DNA from: Takakia lepidozioides
Taxonomy: Eukaryota; Streptophyta; Takakiopsida; Takakiales; Takakiaceae
NCBI GenBank assembly: GCA_030704615.1
Contig: CM060731.1
Span: 87,524,756 to 87,588,755, forward strand
Direction of reading: 5' to 3'
DNA: 64,000 nucleotides
Position numbers and translations under genes: made by a program. Below are positions 22,140-33,239 of the stretch, piece by piece. The notes under the pieces were generated by a model. The model saw nothing but the letters and a program-made list of their open reading frames with translations, was not told the DNA's origin and searched no databases. The first letter of the stretch is position 1. The number at the start of each line of letters is the position of its first letter.

Positions 22140-23177
22140 AAGCCTGGGAGCCCTAGAAAAGGGGAAAGAGGTCCATGGTGACATCTTCAAATCTAGAAGT
22201 GTACCAGATGTCATTCTGAAGACAACCCTGGTGAACATGTATGCCAAATATGGGTGGATTGAGGATGCACAGGAGTTTTCAACACTATGGTTGAACGAGA
22301 TGTGGTGTCGTGAACTCAATACCCTCATGAACATGTATGCCAAGTGCGGGAATGTGGTGTCTGCACATGGAGCGTTTGACAAAATGCCTGAATATTTCTA
22401 CTTGGAATACAATGATGGCAGGATTTGCCAAGCATGGGTGTGGTAGGGAGGTTTTTGAGGCCTATGAGCAAATGAGACAGGCAGGGATGATGCCAAACTG
22501 GGTCACCTTTATCTGTGTGTTGAAGGCTTTTACCAGCCTTGCAGCCCTGGAAATGGGCATGGTACCGGTGGTCCATACTGACATCATCATTTCCGGAATT
22601 GTTTCAGATATCACTCAAGAGAATACCCTTGTGAACATGTACACCAAATGCAGGAGCCTTACTGGCGCTCCTCAAGTGCTCGACAACATGGCTAAGTGGG
22701 ATGTGGTCTCATGGAATGCAATGATCGGAGGATATGATGTGCATGGGAAGGGCAGGGAGGCTTTTGAGACCTAAAAGCAAATGAAATAGGAAGCGGTAAT
22801 TTCCCTGCTCAAAGCTTGTGCCAGCCCTGCAGCCCTGGGAAAGAGCGAGGACGTCCATGCTGACATTATCAAAGCTAGAATTGCCCCAGATGTCGTCCTG
22901 AAGACTGCCCTTGCATATATGTACACCAAATGTGGGAGCATGAAGGATGCACATCAGGTTTTTGACAATATGGCTGAACAAAATGTGATCTCATGGAGTG
23001 CTATGATCGCAGGATATGCTTGGGATGTCTTGGGGAGGCCTTGCAACTATTTGAACTGATGCAACAAAAAGGCTTAAAGCCAAATGCGCTTGTGACCTAT
23101 GAGCAAATGATTGAGCAAGGGGTATTGCCCAACAAAGTCATGTTCATTTGCGTTCTCAATGCATGTGCAAGCCTGGC
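22140..23177 (+). pseudogene. PPR pseudogene, segment between elements A and D
   Basis: Plus-strand PPR motifs occur in several frames: LEKGKEVHGDIFKSRSVPDV (22150-22210), NMYAKYGWIEDAQEF, LMNMYAKCGNVVSAHGAFDK, VTFICVLKAFTSLAALEMGM, DVVSWNAMIGGYDVHGKGRE and CGSMKDAHQVFDNMAEQNVI. Stops and frame changes are frequent. Left of element A only a short piece of the same kind remains (about 8846-8870). On the right the last motif reads NACASLA at 23160-23177 and continues as ALEKGKEVHA at 30168 beyond element D. Before both insertions these pieces formed one PPR-like locus, probably already a pseudogene. Confidence 0.8.
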
Positions 23178-23906
23178 TGTCGCGGCCCTTTGCCTTGAGG
23201 GCAGGGGGGTCGGGACACACGAGGGGCTGCCCCTGTGGTGGGGGCAGCGGCAGCGATAGGTATGGGGGGGCTGAAGCACCCTTGAGTGCCCAAGGCACTC
23301 AGGGAAGTGGAGGCGCTCACTAGGTGGAGCCCCGCACACCGGGTTGCGGTGGGGGTGGCTCCACAAGGGGTGGTGGTAGCTTAGCAGGACTTAGTGGGGG
23401 TGACATAGGACTCACCATGGGGGCGGAGACCTCGTGGTGGGAGTCGTGGGGAGTCTTGGGACTCATCACGGTCCATAGGGGCCGTGGTGAGTGGGCCAAG
23501 ACTCACCGCGACTCATCACCGGGAGTCGAGGGTTTTCGTGGTGGTTTGCCATAAAATGGCATGGCTGGTTGTGAAACCCCCGCGGACAGCTACAGAAGTA
23601 TATATAAGGGAGTAGTGACCCCGAGAACGGTGCAAGCCCGTTGGTGACCAAAAACTAGTGAGTAAGCGAGCGAGCCGGAAAGCGACCAAAGAGTGGGGAG
23701 CTGTTCCGGACTGCCATCTACCAAAGGGAATTCTCCTAGTCCCAAATAGGTGGAGGGTTTAGTGGGAAGCAAAGGGGGACCGTTATGTCCCGGTGAGCAG
23801 CCGAAGCTCCAAGTTGGCCCGGGCAGCCAGGTTGGGAGTCAAGCGCGCGCATCAAAGCGAGTAACTATGACTTGAAGGGGAGCTTACCAAAGTGAGGTGC
23901 GCGACA
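23178..23906 (+). repeat. 5' LTR of element D
   Basis: Begins TGTCGCGGCCC and ends GTGCGCGACA. It is 729 bp and GC-rich, with a TATA-like TATATATAAGG at about 23599-23609 as the likely promoter core. Confidence 0.95.
23599..23609 (+). promoter_or_regulatory. TATA box in the 5' LTR of element D
   Basis: TATATATAAGG is the only TATA-like stretch in the GC-rich LTR and lies about 310 bp before its end. The partner LTR has the same box near 29854. Confidence 0.65.
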
Positions 23907-23908
23907 CT

Positions 23909-23920
23909 TGGTATCAGAGC
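23909..23920 (+). promoter_or_regulatory. Primer binding site, initiator tRNA-Met
   Basis: TGGTATCAGAGC starts two bases after the LTR end and is the classic plant site complementary to the 3' end of initiator methionine tRNA. Confidence 0.95.
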
Positions 23921-23961
23921 TTAGAGTTCAGTACGCGATCGTCCTTGGGATTGGCCTCATC

Positions 23962-26900
23962 ATGGGGTCGGGCAAGCCAAAGCGAAAGCGGAACGGCCCA
24001 AAAGATGATGATCCTGGTGAGCCGGATGGGGGCGACGTGTCACCGAAGCGGCCGTTTGAGGAAGCGACGCAGGTTTCTGAAAGCGAGGCCGCTCAAGAGC
24101 GGGAGGAATCCGAGGAGTCGGAGCCCAAGGAATCCGTGAGAGCTCCGACCGACCAACAGATGCCTCCCATGCCGGCAGTCTTTTGGGAAGGGTTGTTGGC
24201 GCAGTTTGGCGGGACGTTGAAAGACGTGTTGAAGGCGGCTAATGCCACTTCCACTAAGGCAAAGTTTAAGGTGAAGCCTAAGGAACCCGGCACCTTCGAG
24301 GGCGTCCGAAATCGGAAGGCACTCAACATCTGGCTCCTGGAGCTAGAGCAGTACTTCCGGGCGGCCAAGTTGAGTGACGAGGATCGGGTGGAAGTGGCTC
24401 CCACCTATTTGAGGGGCTATGCTCAACAATGGTGGCAGAAACGCCTTCATGACCGAGGCCCAAGCCCGGAAACCTTGAACTGGAGTGGGTTCAAGGAATT
24501 GATGAAGAGACAGTTTGTGCCCCTCAACGCGTCCTAGCTTGCCCGGGACAAGATGAGGAATTTGAAGCAAACAGATGACATTCGGGGGTATGTCCAGGAT
24601 TTCAATGTGCTGTTGCTCGAAGTCGCGGACATGGCAGAACCAGAAATGATCTTCAACTTTGTGGCGGGACTGGCCCCATGGGCCAGGCGGAAGTTGGAGG
24701 AGAAGCCACCCAAGACTTTGAACGAGGCAATTGAGAGGGCTGAATGTTTCTCAGATGTCCCTAGGGGTGAGAGACAAGGCCGTACGGAGCTGAACCACAA
24801 GAAGACCCGGCGGGAAGGTGACTCCTCCCGACCGGAAAAGAAGTGGGATAGGCCACGCGGCGACAATGGCACGTGGAAATCGAAAGGAGGGCCTTCACAC
24901 GTCAAGGCGGCACCCGGTGCTTCGAAAGGAAAAGCGGGTGGAGCGGCTTATGGCGGACAGAAGGCGACCTTTGATGGAGTGTGTTTCAATTGCGGGGAGC
25001 CCGGGCACATGGCCAAGAAGTGCACAAAACCTCGACAATTGAACATGACTCGAGCAACCACAGAGCTGTCGGAAGATACCATCAATCGCTTGGTGGAAGC
25101 GGTGGTCGCCAGGACTTGCAAGGTAGGCAACTATTCTTGTGAGTTGTATCAGGAAACTGGCGCCCTGCGTAAAGGGAGTCAGTTATTGTTCGTGGATGGG
25201 ATAATATCCGGAACTAACGTGTCGTTGTTGGTGGACACAGGAGCGTCGCACTCCTTCATGACGCCGGCGGCGGCGCGAAAGTTGGGACTCCCAACAAGTG
25301 ACATTGGGGCCTCTATTGAGGTGCGTTCTGCCAAAGAAAAACCACAGTTGGCGACAAGGTTGGCGTTTGATGTTCCTCTTCAACTGGGGAGTTGGGAGGG
25401 ACGTGAGAACTTCACCATATGCGAGATCGAGGGGGTAGATCTCATTTTGGGGATGACCTTTTTGAGCAAATCCGGAGCGGTCATAGATGGCCGCAAGAGA
25501 GTAGTCACGCTGCCATGTGGGAATGGTGGCAAGGTCTTACGAGTGTCGGAAACGCCCAAATCCGTGGGAGGGCGAATAAACCTTCTGTCAGCAAGGGAGT
25601 GGGCCGTGGAGGAGGCACACGAACCCCAGGTTTTGCTCTACATTAGAGAAGTGAAGGGAGAAGGCGATGGGGAGCCGAGCCCAAATTGGATCAAGGGGAT
25701 TTTGGAGAAATACCAGGATGTGATGCCGGAGGACTTACCAAGCGGCTTGCCACCGCGAAGAGGAGTTGACCACAAGATTGAGGTGATACCGGGAACGGAA
25801 CCGCCTGCCAAGGCACCTTACCGGTTGAGCCACAGGGAGTTGGTCGAGCTGAAGACTCAGCTCAAGGATCTAATGTCAAAGGGGTACATCCGGCCGAGTA
25901 AGTCACCTTACGGAGCCCCGGTGCTATTCGCAGACAAGAAGGATGGGACGCTGCGGATGTGTGTCGATTACAGGGCTCTGAATAAGGTGACTATCAAAAA
26001 CCGGTACCCTTTGCCAAGGATCGACTACCTCTTCGATCGGTTGGCAAGAGCGAAGTATTTCAGCCGGATCGACTTGCGCTCCGTCTATCACCAAATTTGG
26101 GTGGCGGAAGGAGATGAGGAGAAGACCGCGTGCAGGACAAGGTATGGTTCATATGAGTTCTTGGTGATGCCTTTTGGGCTCACCAATGCACCTGCGACCT
26201 TTAGCACGCTGATGAACAGCCTTTTCCAGGAGTGGTTGGATGACTTTGTGATCGTGTACATCGACGACATCTTGGTGTACTCGAAAACAAAGGAGGAGCA
26301 CCTGGAGCACCTCAAAAGGGTGTTCCAAAAGTTGCGGGAAGGGAAGCTGTACGCCAAAGCTTCAAAGTGCGAATTCGGGGTCATGAAAGTGGAGTTCTTG
26401 GGGCATGTGATTACACATGATGGGATCAAAATGGATGACAGAAAGGTGAGGGCGATCTTGGACTGGGAGCCTCCGACTTCGGTCCCGGGAGTGCGATCCT
26501 TCCTAGGACTCGCCTCCTATTACCGGAAGTATGTGAGAAATTTTGCCAAGATTGCGGGGCCGCTGTCAGACCTTCTGTGTAAATCTAAAGTCTGGGCATG
26601 GAACACCTTTTGTGGCCAAGCTTTTGCTGAATTGAAGCAGCGGATGGCGGAAGCTCCAGTCTTGAAAATCCCGGAGTTCGATCGTCCATTTGAGATACAT
26701 ACAGATGCGTCGGACTTCGCGATTGGTGGTGTGCTGATGCAAGATGGACGTCCAGTGGCTTACGAAAGTAAGAAACTGAATGAAGTGGAGCGACGGTGGC
26801 CGACGCTTGAGAAAGAGATGAAGGCGGTGGTGCATTGTCTTGAGCTTTGGCGCCACTATGTTGGTTCCAACCCAGTGAAGGTGTTCACGGACAATGTCAC

Positions 26901-28524
26901 GGTGAAGTATTTTGCCACGCAGCCCAAGTTGTCCCCAAAACAACTTAGGTGGCAAGATACTTTGGCGATGTTCGACGTGGATATCCAGTACAAACCGGGA
27001 CGAGACAACGTGGTGGCCGATGCTTTAAGTAGAAAGCAACAGCTCTTGTTGGTGTACAAGGGCGAGACGGCGCTCCAAAAGAAGATCCGGAAGGCTTGCC
27101 GGAAGGATGAGCTGACGAAGTCCGTGATGCAGGACTTGAGGATGGGGGTTAGATCGCAGTTCCACTTGCAAAATGGACTGCTCCGATATAAGCAAAAACG
27201 TCTCTACGTGCCGAAGGGAGGGATCAGAGATAGCCTCTTGAGAGAATGCCATGATAGCCCGCTTGCGGGCCACGGCGGAGCCAAGCGCACTGCGGCACTC
27301 TTGAAGAAAGAGTATTTCTGGCCCAAACTGAGGGAGGAGGCAGAGGAGTATGTCAAGACATGCACCACATGCCAACAAAACCGGAGCGAGTACAAAAAGC
27401 AAGCGGGGCTGTTACAACCCTTGCCGATTCCAGAGGGGACTTGGGAAAGCGTCTCGATGGATTTCATGACTGCTATGCCGCTGTCAAAAGGATTCGATGC
27501 AATCATGGTGGTGGTAGATAGGTTCAGTAAAATGGGCCATTTCATCCCCACCAAGGAGACGGCAACGGTGCAGGAGACAGGGCGACTTTACTTCGCCCAC
27601 GTCTTAAAGCATCATGGAGTCCCGAAGGATATTGTCTCGGATCGCGATCCAAAGTTTACGAGTAAATTTTGGAGGACACTTTGGAAGAAAATGGGGACGA
27701 GGCTGAAGATGAGCACCGCCTTCCGACCTACGACGGACGGCCAAACGGAAAGAGTGAATTCCGTAGTGAAGCAATTCTTGCGGAATTACGTGTCGGCAGA
27801 CCAATCAGACTGGATGGAACACTTAGACGCGGCAGAGTTCTGCTATAATAACACAGAACACTCCGCAACGGGAGTTTCCCCTTTTGTATTGGTCTATGGA
27901 AAAGCACCTCTAGTGCCGACAAGTTGGGCCGCCCAGGACGTTGAGGAACCGGCAGTAGCGGCGGTACTGGAAGAACGCGAGCGTTTGTTGAAGCTTGCAA
28001 AGTACAACATTGCCAAAGCTAGGAAACGGTATGAAAGGCAGGCGAATCGGAAGCGGAGGGAAGTGAAGTTTGAGGCAGGCACAGAGGTCTGGTTGAACAT
28101 CAAGAATTTCCGACTGCCTCCGGAAGTGAGTCCGAAGTTCGTACCTCCGTATGGGGGACCCTTTCACATTCGGAAGGTTATGAATGAGGATGTGTATGAA
28201 TTGGAACTGCCGGCAAACAGCAAGGTGCACCCAGTATTCCATGTCTCCCTTTTGAAGCCTTACTTCAAAGATGAAGCGCGTCCGAATCGACATCAAGTGT
28301 TGCGTCCGCCACCTATGGTGTTGGATCATGAAAATGAACCTGAGTACGAGGTGGAGGCAATACTTAAGTCGAGGAGGTTCAAGAACCGAGAAACGGAGTA
28401 TCTCGTCAAATGGAAGGGCTATCATCATGTGGAGGCATCTTGGGTGCGTGCCTCAGAAATGGGAAACGCATCCGAGGCGGTTGCAGCTTTCGAAGGGCGA
28501 CCTCAAAAGCGGAAGAAACATTGA
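23962..28524 (+). CDS. gag-pol: gag-pol polyprotein of chromovirus D (one internal TAG)
   Basis: The likely start is ATGGGGTCGGGCAAG at 23962. One reading frame of 1521 codons runs to 28524, broken only by TAG at 24535-24537 in the capsid region (NAS*LARDK). Order: capsid region (about 24270-24780), CCHC knuckle [14 protein letters not shown] (24987), protease [12 protein letters not shown] (25225), reverse transcriptase with [13 protein letters not shown] and YIDD (26162-26275), and RNase H ([15 protein letters not shown], 26690). Integrase follows, with an HHCC finger (HDSPLAGH ... CTTCQQNR) and D,D,E blocks ([32 protein letters not shown]). The C-terminal chromodomain is [20 protein letters not shown] with VKWKGY (28345-28430). 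The chromodomain would steer integration to chromatin marks. Frame integrity suggests a young copy. Confidence 0.95.
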
Positions 28525-29432
28525 TGGGGACATCAACCTTGGAGCGTGGGGGAGGAAATGCATGCTTAGCCCGGCGTAGCTAGCTTAGGAATCCGATTAC
28601 AAAAACTTGTATTGTACAAAGAAAATTGTTATAAAGGAACTGGGTTCCAAATGTTGTGCGTCCTATTTTGTTTGGAATGGTGATGCATGGTATGGTTGGC
28701 TAGTGTGTAGAATGCATGCTAGCTTATAAAAGTGGGAGAGGTAAATTGGGTTAATCGTGTGTTTGCGTAGTGCCGAAATCGGGTGACCCCCATCCAAGGG
28801 GCAAGGAAACTTGCGACTTCTTTGGGAGTTCACGTGCTAGTTCGCACCTGGCGCGTGCGCGTACTATAACTGCGCTACCGAGGGGGTTGCCTTGTAGTGC
28901 GGGGTAACGCGGAAGCTACGTGCTTCCGTTCACGTACTATAATCGTGTAGCCTCGGGACGAAGTCGTAGTGTGGCTTCGGCGTGTTCCCGTACCTCAGGC
29001 CAGCATTCCAAGGCGGACCCAATTGCAATGATTGGGGCACACGGTTGGTTCAAGGCTATCTTCCTAGTCAAAGAGGGTTCCAGGTGAACCCTTGCTCAAG
29101 GTGATACCAAAAGCGGCCTCATGAGCGATCGCAAGCAATGTTGTTGCAGTAAGGCGATTCGATCCTCGGGGAGGATCGTTCCTTGGCCTTGAAGTAGGCC
29201 AAAAAGAGTGCACTGGGAGGAGCTGGAGAGGCTCCACCCTTGGCCGGGACTTGGAGGAAGTCGGCCGAACTAGCTAGTGGAGAGTAGAGTCAAGTGTGGG
29301 GTTTGGTTCTTTGCCATGAGACGCCATGGTACGGAAACAAACTCCTTGATGTGGGATGCCACAACTTGGATGTTCGTTTCTACAAAATGGACAAGTCGAT
29401 GAGGACATCGACTCCCTGTTGGTAGGGGTGTG
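28525..29432 (+). other. 3' untranslated region of element D
   Basis: About 900 bp between the pol stop and the 3' LTR with no coding signal. A short purine-rich GGTAGGGGTG directly before the LTR at 29433 is the likely polypurine tract. Confidence 0.7.
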
Positions 29433-30162
29433 TGTCGCGGCCCTTTGCCTTGAGGGCAGGGGGGTCGGGACACACGAGGGGCTGCCCCTGTGGTGGGGGC
29501 AGCGGCAGCGATAGGTATGGGGGGGCTGAAGCACCCTTGAGTGCCCAAGGCACTCAGGGAAGCGGAGGCGCTCACTAGGTGGAGCCCCGCACACCGGGTT
29601 GCGGTGGGGGTGGCTCCACAAGGGGTGGCGGTAGCTTAGCGGGACTTAGTGGGGGTGACATAGGACTCACCATGGGGGCGGAGACCTCGTGGTGGGAGTC
29701 GTGGGGAGTCTTGGGACTCATCACGGTCCATAGGGGCCGTGGTGAGTGGGCCAAGACTCACCGCGACTCATCACCGGGAGTCGAGGGTTTTCGTGGTGGT
29801 TCGCCATAAAATGGCATGGCTGGTTGTGAAGCCCCCGCGGACAGCTACAGAAGTATATATAAGGGGAGTAGTGACCCTAAGAACGGTGCAAGCCGGTTGG
29901 TGACCAAAAACTAGTGAGTAAGCGAGCGAGCCGGAAAGCAACCAAAGAGTGGGGAGCTGTTCCGGACTACCATCTACCAAAGGGAATTCTCCTAGTCCCA
30001 AATAGGTGGAGGGTTTAGTGGGAAGCGAAGGGGGACCGTTATGTCCCGGTGAGTAGCCGAAGCTCCAAGTTGGCCCGGGCGGCCAGGTTGGGAGTCAGGC
30101 GCGCGCATCAAAGCGAGTAACTATGACTTGAAGGGGAGCTTACCGAAGTGAGGTGCGCAATA
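29433..30162 (+). repeat. 3' LTR of element D
   Basis: It matches 23178-23906 almost base for base. Its last bases are GCGCAATA instead of GCGCGACA (one G to A and one C to T), so the canonical CA end is lost, but the CTGGC flank directly after it confirms the boundary. Confidence 0.95.
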
Positions 30163-30450
30163 CTGGCAGCCCTGGAAAAGGGCAAAGAGGTCCATGCTGC
30201 GATCGATGTTGGAACAGAGTCATATTTGAATCTGGAGAATCTGCATGGGGATATCATCAAAGCTGGAATTATACCAAACGTCATTCTGAACATTGCCCTG
30301 GCAGCTCTGGAAAAGGGGAAAGAGGTCCATGGCGACATCTTCAAAGCTGGAATTGTACCAGATGTCATTATGAACAATACCCTGGTGGATATGTTTGCAA
30401 AATGTGGGTGCATCTAGGATGCAAAGGGAGTGTTTGACACTATGGCTGAA
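30163..30450 (+). pseudogene. PPR pseudogene, segment right of element D
   Basis: It continues the motif cut by element D: ALEKGKEVHAAIDVGTES, GDIIKAGIIPNVILNIAL, AALEKGKEVHGDIFKAGIVP, then TLVDMFAKCGCI and a TAG at 30415. The next codons (DAKGVFDTMAERDVVSS) follow after the stop. PPR similarity ends near 30465, where the repeat at 30467 begins. Confidence 0.8.
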
Positions 30451-30466
30451 CGAGATGTGGTGTCGT

Positions 30467-30845
30467 CCTTGACCTTGTGTCATGACCCATGGAGGATTTG
30501 ACCGACCATCAACCCAAAAGGACGTCTTATGTGTGTTGTTTGTGTCTGTAGTCAGGTAATGTCAGATTTGTCTATGAGAACCACCACGGAGTAGCTGAGC
30601 GAGCAGAGATTGAAACACGGCCTGCTAAGACCAAGCTGACTCTCCCAAGAACCTTGTAAACATCAGGAAGAAAACCAAATCATGATACTAACAGGAGCCA
30701 AAAGCCCACATTTGCAGGATGGACAAATTTCTTCACATCCTACATTAAGAAAAAGCCACACCTTGCGATTGCGATTGTTCCACCATCGTGAAGGATTTGT
30801 AAAAAACTCATGCCAGCTCTGCTCCGTGCTGCAAATTCAGGGAAC
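30467..30845 (+). repeat. Dispersed repeat, copy 1 (about 370 bp)
   Basis: From GTCCTTGACCTTGTGTCATG to GCTCCGTGCTGCAAATTCA this matches the blocks at about 31870-32243 and 32309-32500. No coding potential was recognised. It starts exactly where the PPR similarity stops, so it may be an inserted non-autonomous element. Confidence 0.75.
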
Positions 30846-31620
30846 AAAAACAGTCAGAGAAGCATGTCACATTTTATTTGGAGGCACATATATTTGAAGT
30901 CGAAGGTCAATAACATACGGAGGAGTTAACTAGATGTGGTTAAAGATTTCTAGAATGATTTCCCAATGATTTTCAAGACCACACTGTTCGTTCATAGTTC
31001 ATACATAACTTTTTAGCCTATGGGAGAGACACCAAAAGAGAAAACTCCATTCCAGGGTTAGCCAAAGTACAATAAGCTTGAAAGCCAAACACTGACTTCA
31101 TGTGCATGTGACTTTGCTAAGAAACATTTGGTAACACATGAAAAGTTTTCCAGCCACCAGTATAACCAAAGAGAATGACCCCATCAGTGTGACTCACCAA
31201 AATTGACTACTCTGATATGTGAAATCTACACTTTCACAACATATTTTCGCAAGGGGAAATACGCCTTTTTCTTCTTCTGTTTCTCTGTTTTCAAAGAAGC
31301 CTGCAACCATCTCAACCCTTTCTTCGTTATGACGTGAAATAAGAAATATTACATGCTCAGCAGGGCCTTTGGAAAACAACTGCCATCACATGGAAAACTA
31401 CTGTTGCAAAACAATGAAGCATTAATTGAAAAGTGCTGGGCAAATCAAGGAAGAGAGATCCAGCCATGGATGAGGTACCAGGACTAAGAGCCCATTTCTC
31501 CCAAAGGGGTACTATTTGCTCATGGCTGCTAATATAGCTACAATTCCAAAGACACGATACCTACATCTGCAGACTCAAGATGGGGCATGCATCATTACAG
31601 GGGGCACGTGAAGTAAAAAA
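30846..31620. other. Spacer without recognisable gene
   Basis: AT-rich sequence between repeat copies. No family-like protein, RNA gene or clear repeat was seen. Confidence 0.5.
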
Positions 31621-31628
31621 CCCTAACT

Positions 31629-31745
31629 GGCCATACATTTTGGTCAGCTTATTTGGTGCGCCACCCATCACCTTCGCCACTCTCAGAAGAGCAAGCTCTG
31701 CCTTTAGCTCCTTCAACTGTGCCCACAACGATAGTCCCCCACATA
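31629..31745 (-). pseudogene. Ribosomal protein L35 (uL29) exon fragment
   Basis: The minus-strand translation reads [20 protein letters not shown], then GAPNKLTK, closely matching the central segment of cytosolic large-subunit protein uL29 (L35 in plants). That segment binds 23S/28S-like rRNA near the exit tunnel. A CACAG acceptor-like sequence precedes TTGAAGGAG and a GTATGG donor-like sequence follows the AAAAT after KLTK, so a single exon with splice sites seems to be present. No other L35 exon was found nearby, so it is probably a captured or left-over gene piece. An intron-containing gene with distant exons cannot be fully excluded. Confidence 0.75.
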
Positions 31746-31797
31746 GCATCAGGTGTCCGTTTCATTCCAAAAGACATCGTCACTACCAAAAGTTTTA

Positions 31798-32640
31798 GCC
31801 TGACCTGATTGATGAGAGGGCAAAACTGGCTGAAAATAGGTCAAAGAAGAAGGTGCCCTCACCACATTGTCCTCGACCTTGTGTCATGACCCATGGAGGA
31901 TTTGACTGACCATGAACCCAAACGGACCTCTTGTGTGTGCTGCTTGTGTCTGTAGTCAGGTAATGTCGGATTGGTCCATGAGAACCACCACGGTGCAGCT
32001 GAGCGAGCAGAGATTGAAACACGACCTGCTAAGACCAAGTTGACTCTCCCAAGAACCTTGTAAACATCAGGAAGAATACCAAATCATGGTACTAACAGGA
32101 GCCAAAAGCCCACATTTGCAGGATGGACAAACTCCTTCACATCCTACATTAAGAAAAAGCCACACCTTGCGATTGCGATTGTTCCACCATCGTGAAGCAT
32201 CTGTAAAAAACTCATGCCAGCTCTGCTCCGTGCTGCAAATTCATGGCCGAGTCTGATGAAAAGGCAAAATAGGCTGAAATACGTCGAAAAGGAATGTGCC
32301 CTCACCACATTGTCCTCGACCTTGTGTCATGACCCATGGAGGATTTGACTGACCATGAACCCAAACGGACCTCTTGTGTGCTGCTTGTGTCTGTAGTCCG
32401 GTAATGTCGGATTGGTCCATGAGAACCACCACGGTGCAGCTGAGCGAGCAGAGATTGAAACACGACCTGCTAAGACCAACCTGACGAAGAGCGGATTGGT
32501 CCATGAGAACCACCACGGTGCAGCTGAGCAAGCAGAGATTGAAACACGACCTGCTAAGAAATCCGCTCCTCGAGAACCACCACGGTGCAGCTGAGCGAGC
32601 AGAGATTGAAATACGACCTGCTAAGACCAACCTGCACGAG
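31798..32640 (+). repeat. Tandem copies of the dispersed repeat (about 445-bp unit)
   Basis: Unit 1 spans 31798-32243 and unit 2 starts at 32243 (both begin with GCAAAA-TGGCTGAAA then GTGCCCTCACCACATTGTCC). Unit 2 gives way at about 32480 to two and a half short units (about 85 bp) containing GTCCATGAGAACCACCACGG and AGCAGAGATTGAAACACGAC. Confidence 0.8.
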
Positions 32641-32904
32641 GACTTAGTGTGCGCAGCAGCGATAGGGCTTAGTGGGGCTTAGTGCATGAGGGGAAAACAA
32701 AACAACGCGAGGAGTTTGAAACCGCTACGCCACGGCGGGCAGGAAGAGCCCTTACCAGTACGCTACATACACACATTTGAAATTTCCCCCTAAAAGTATG
32801 TATATACTTTTGTAAATTTTCTAGCCTCTTAATATATACATAGTTTGTATGTGGGGGTATTAAATTAACCCCTTTCTATTCACGCACATGATAGGTACAT
32901 CTCT

Positions 32905-33075
32905 TGATGGATGAATGTATTCTATCTCATAGCTGCCAGCAAGGCGTTTTGTTTATCATTCGTTCACATAATTCAGTTGTTTTTGTTTCACTAACCTTAA
33001 CCAGCACACGATTAGTTTAATATTAATGTGATGGGTCAGTGAAAAAGTAGTTAAATGTTTTTACTTATTATTATC

Positions 33076-33107
<32 letters not shown>
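32905..33107 (-). repeat. Inverted copy of the 8045-8230 repeat, ending in (AT)n
   Basis: The reverse complement of this stretch follows 8045-8230 in order (GCAAGGCG, GTTAGTGAAAC, TCACTGACCCA, AATAAGTA). It ends in an (AT)n microsatellite at about 33077-33107. Confidence 0.6.
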
Positions 33108-33109
<2 letters not shown>

Positions 33110-33239
33110 CTATATAATTTTTATATTGTGATTACACGTGCCATTGTTTAAGTGGTTGTCTCAGTCAGCTCACTTTAGGTAGTCAATGTCTCTCACTACA
33201 GTCAAAAATTTCGCGATTGTCTAGCACCTCGAATATTTT

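Larger units (their letters stand above)
23178..30162 (+). mobile_element. Complete Ty3 chromovirus, element D
   Basis: A 6985-bp element has LTRs at 23178-23906 and 29433-30162, CTGGC on both flanks (23173-23177 and 30163-30167), a tRNA-iMet primer site and one gag-pol frame ending in a chromodomain. The two LTRs differ at roughly 15-20 positions by eye, which points to a fairly recent insertion. The only internal lesion I see is a TAG codon at 24535. It sits inside a PPR motif sequence, between ACASLA and ALEKGKEVH. Confidence 0.97.

Noticed and set aside
23324-23554. Gly-rich open frame in the LTR of element D (and its partner at 29579)
   Set aside because: GC-rich LTR sequence; the frame differs in end residues between LTRs and lies upstream of the promoter.
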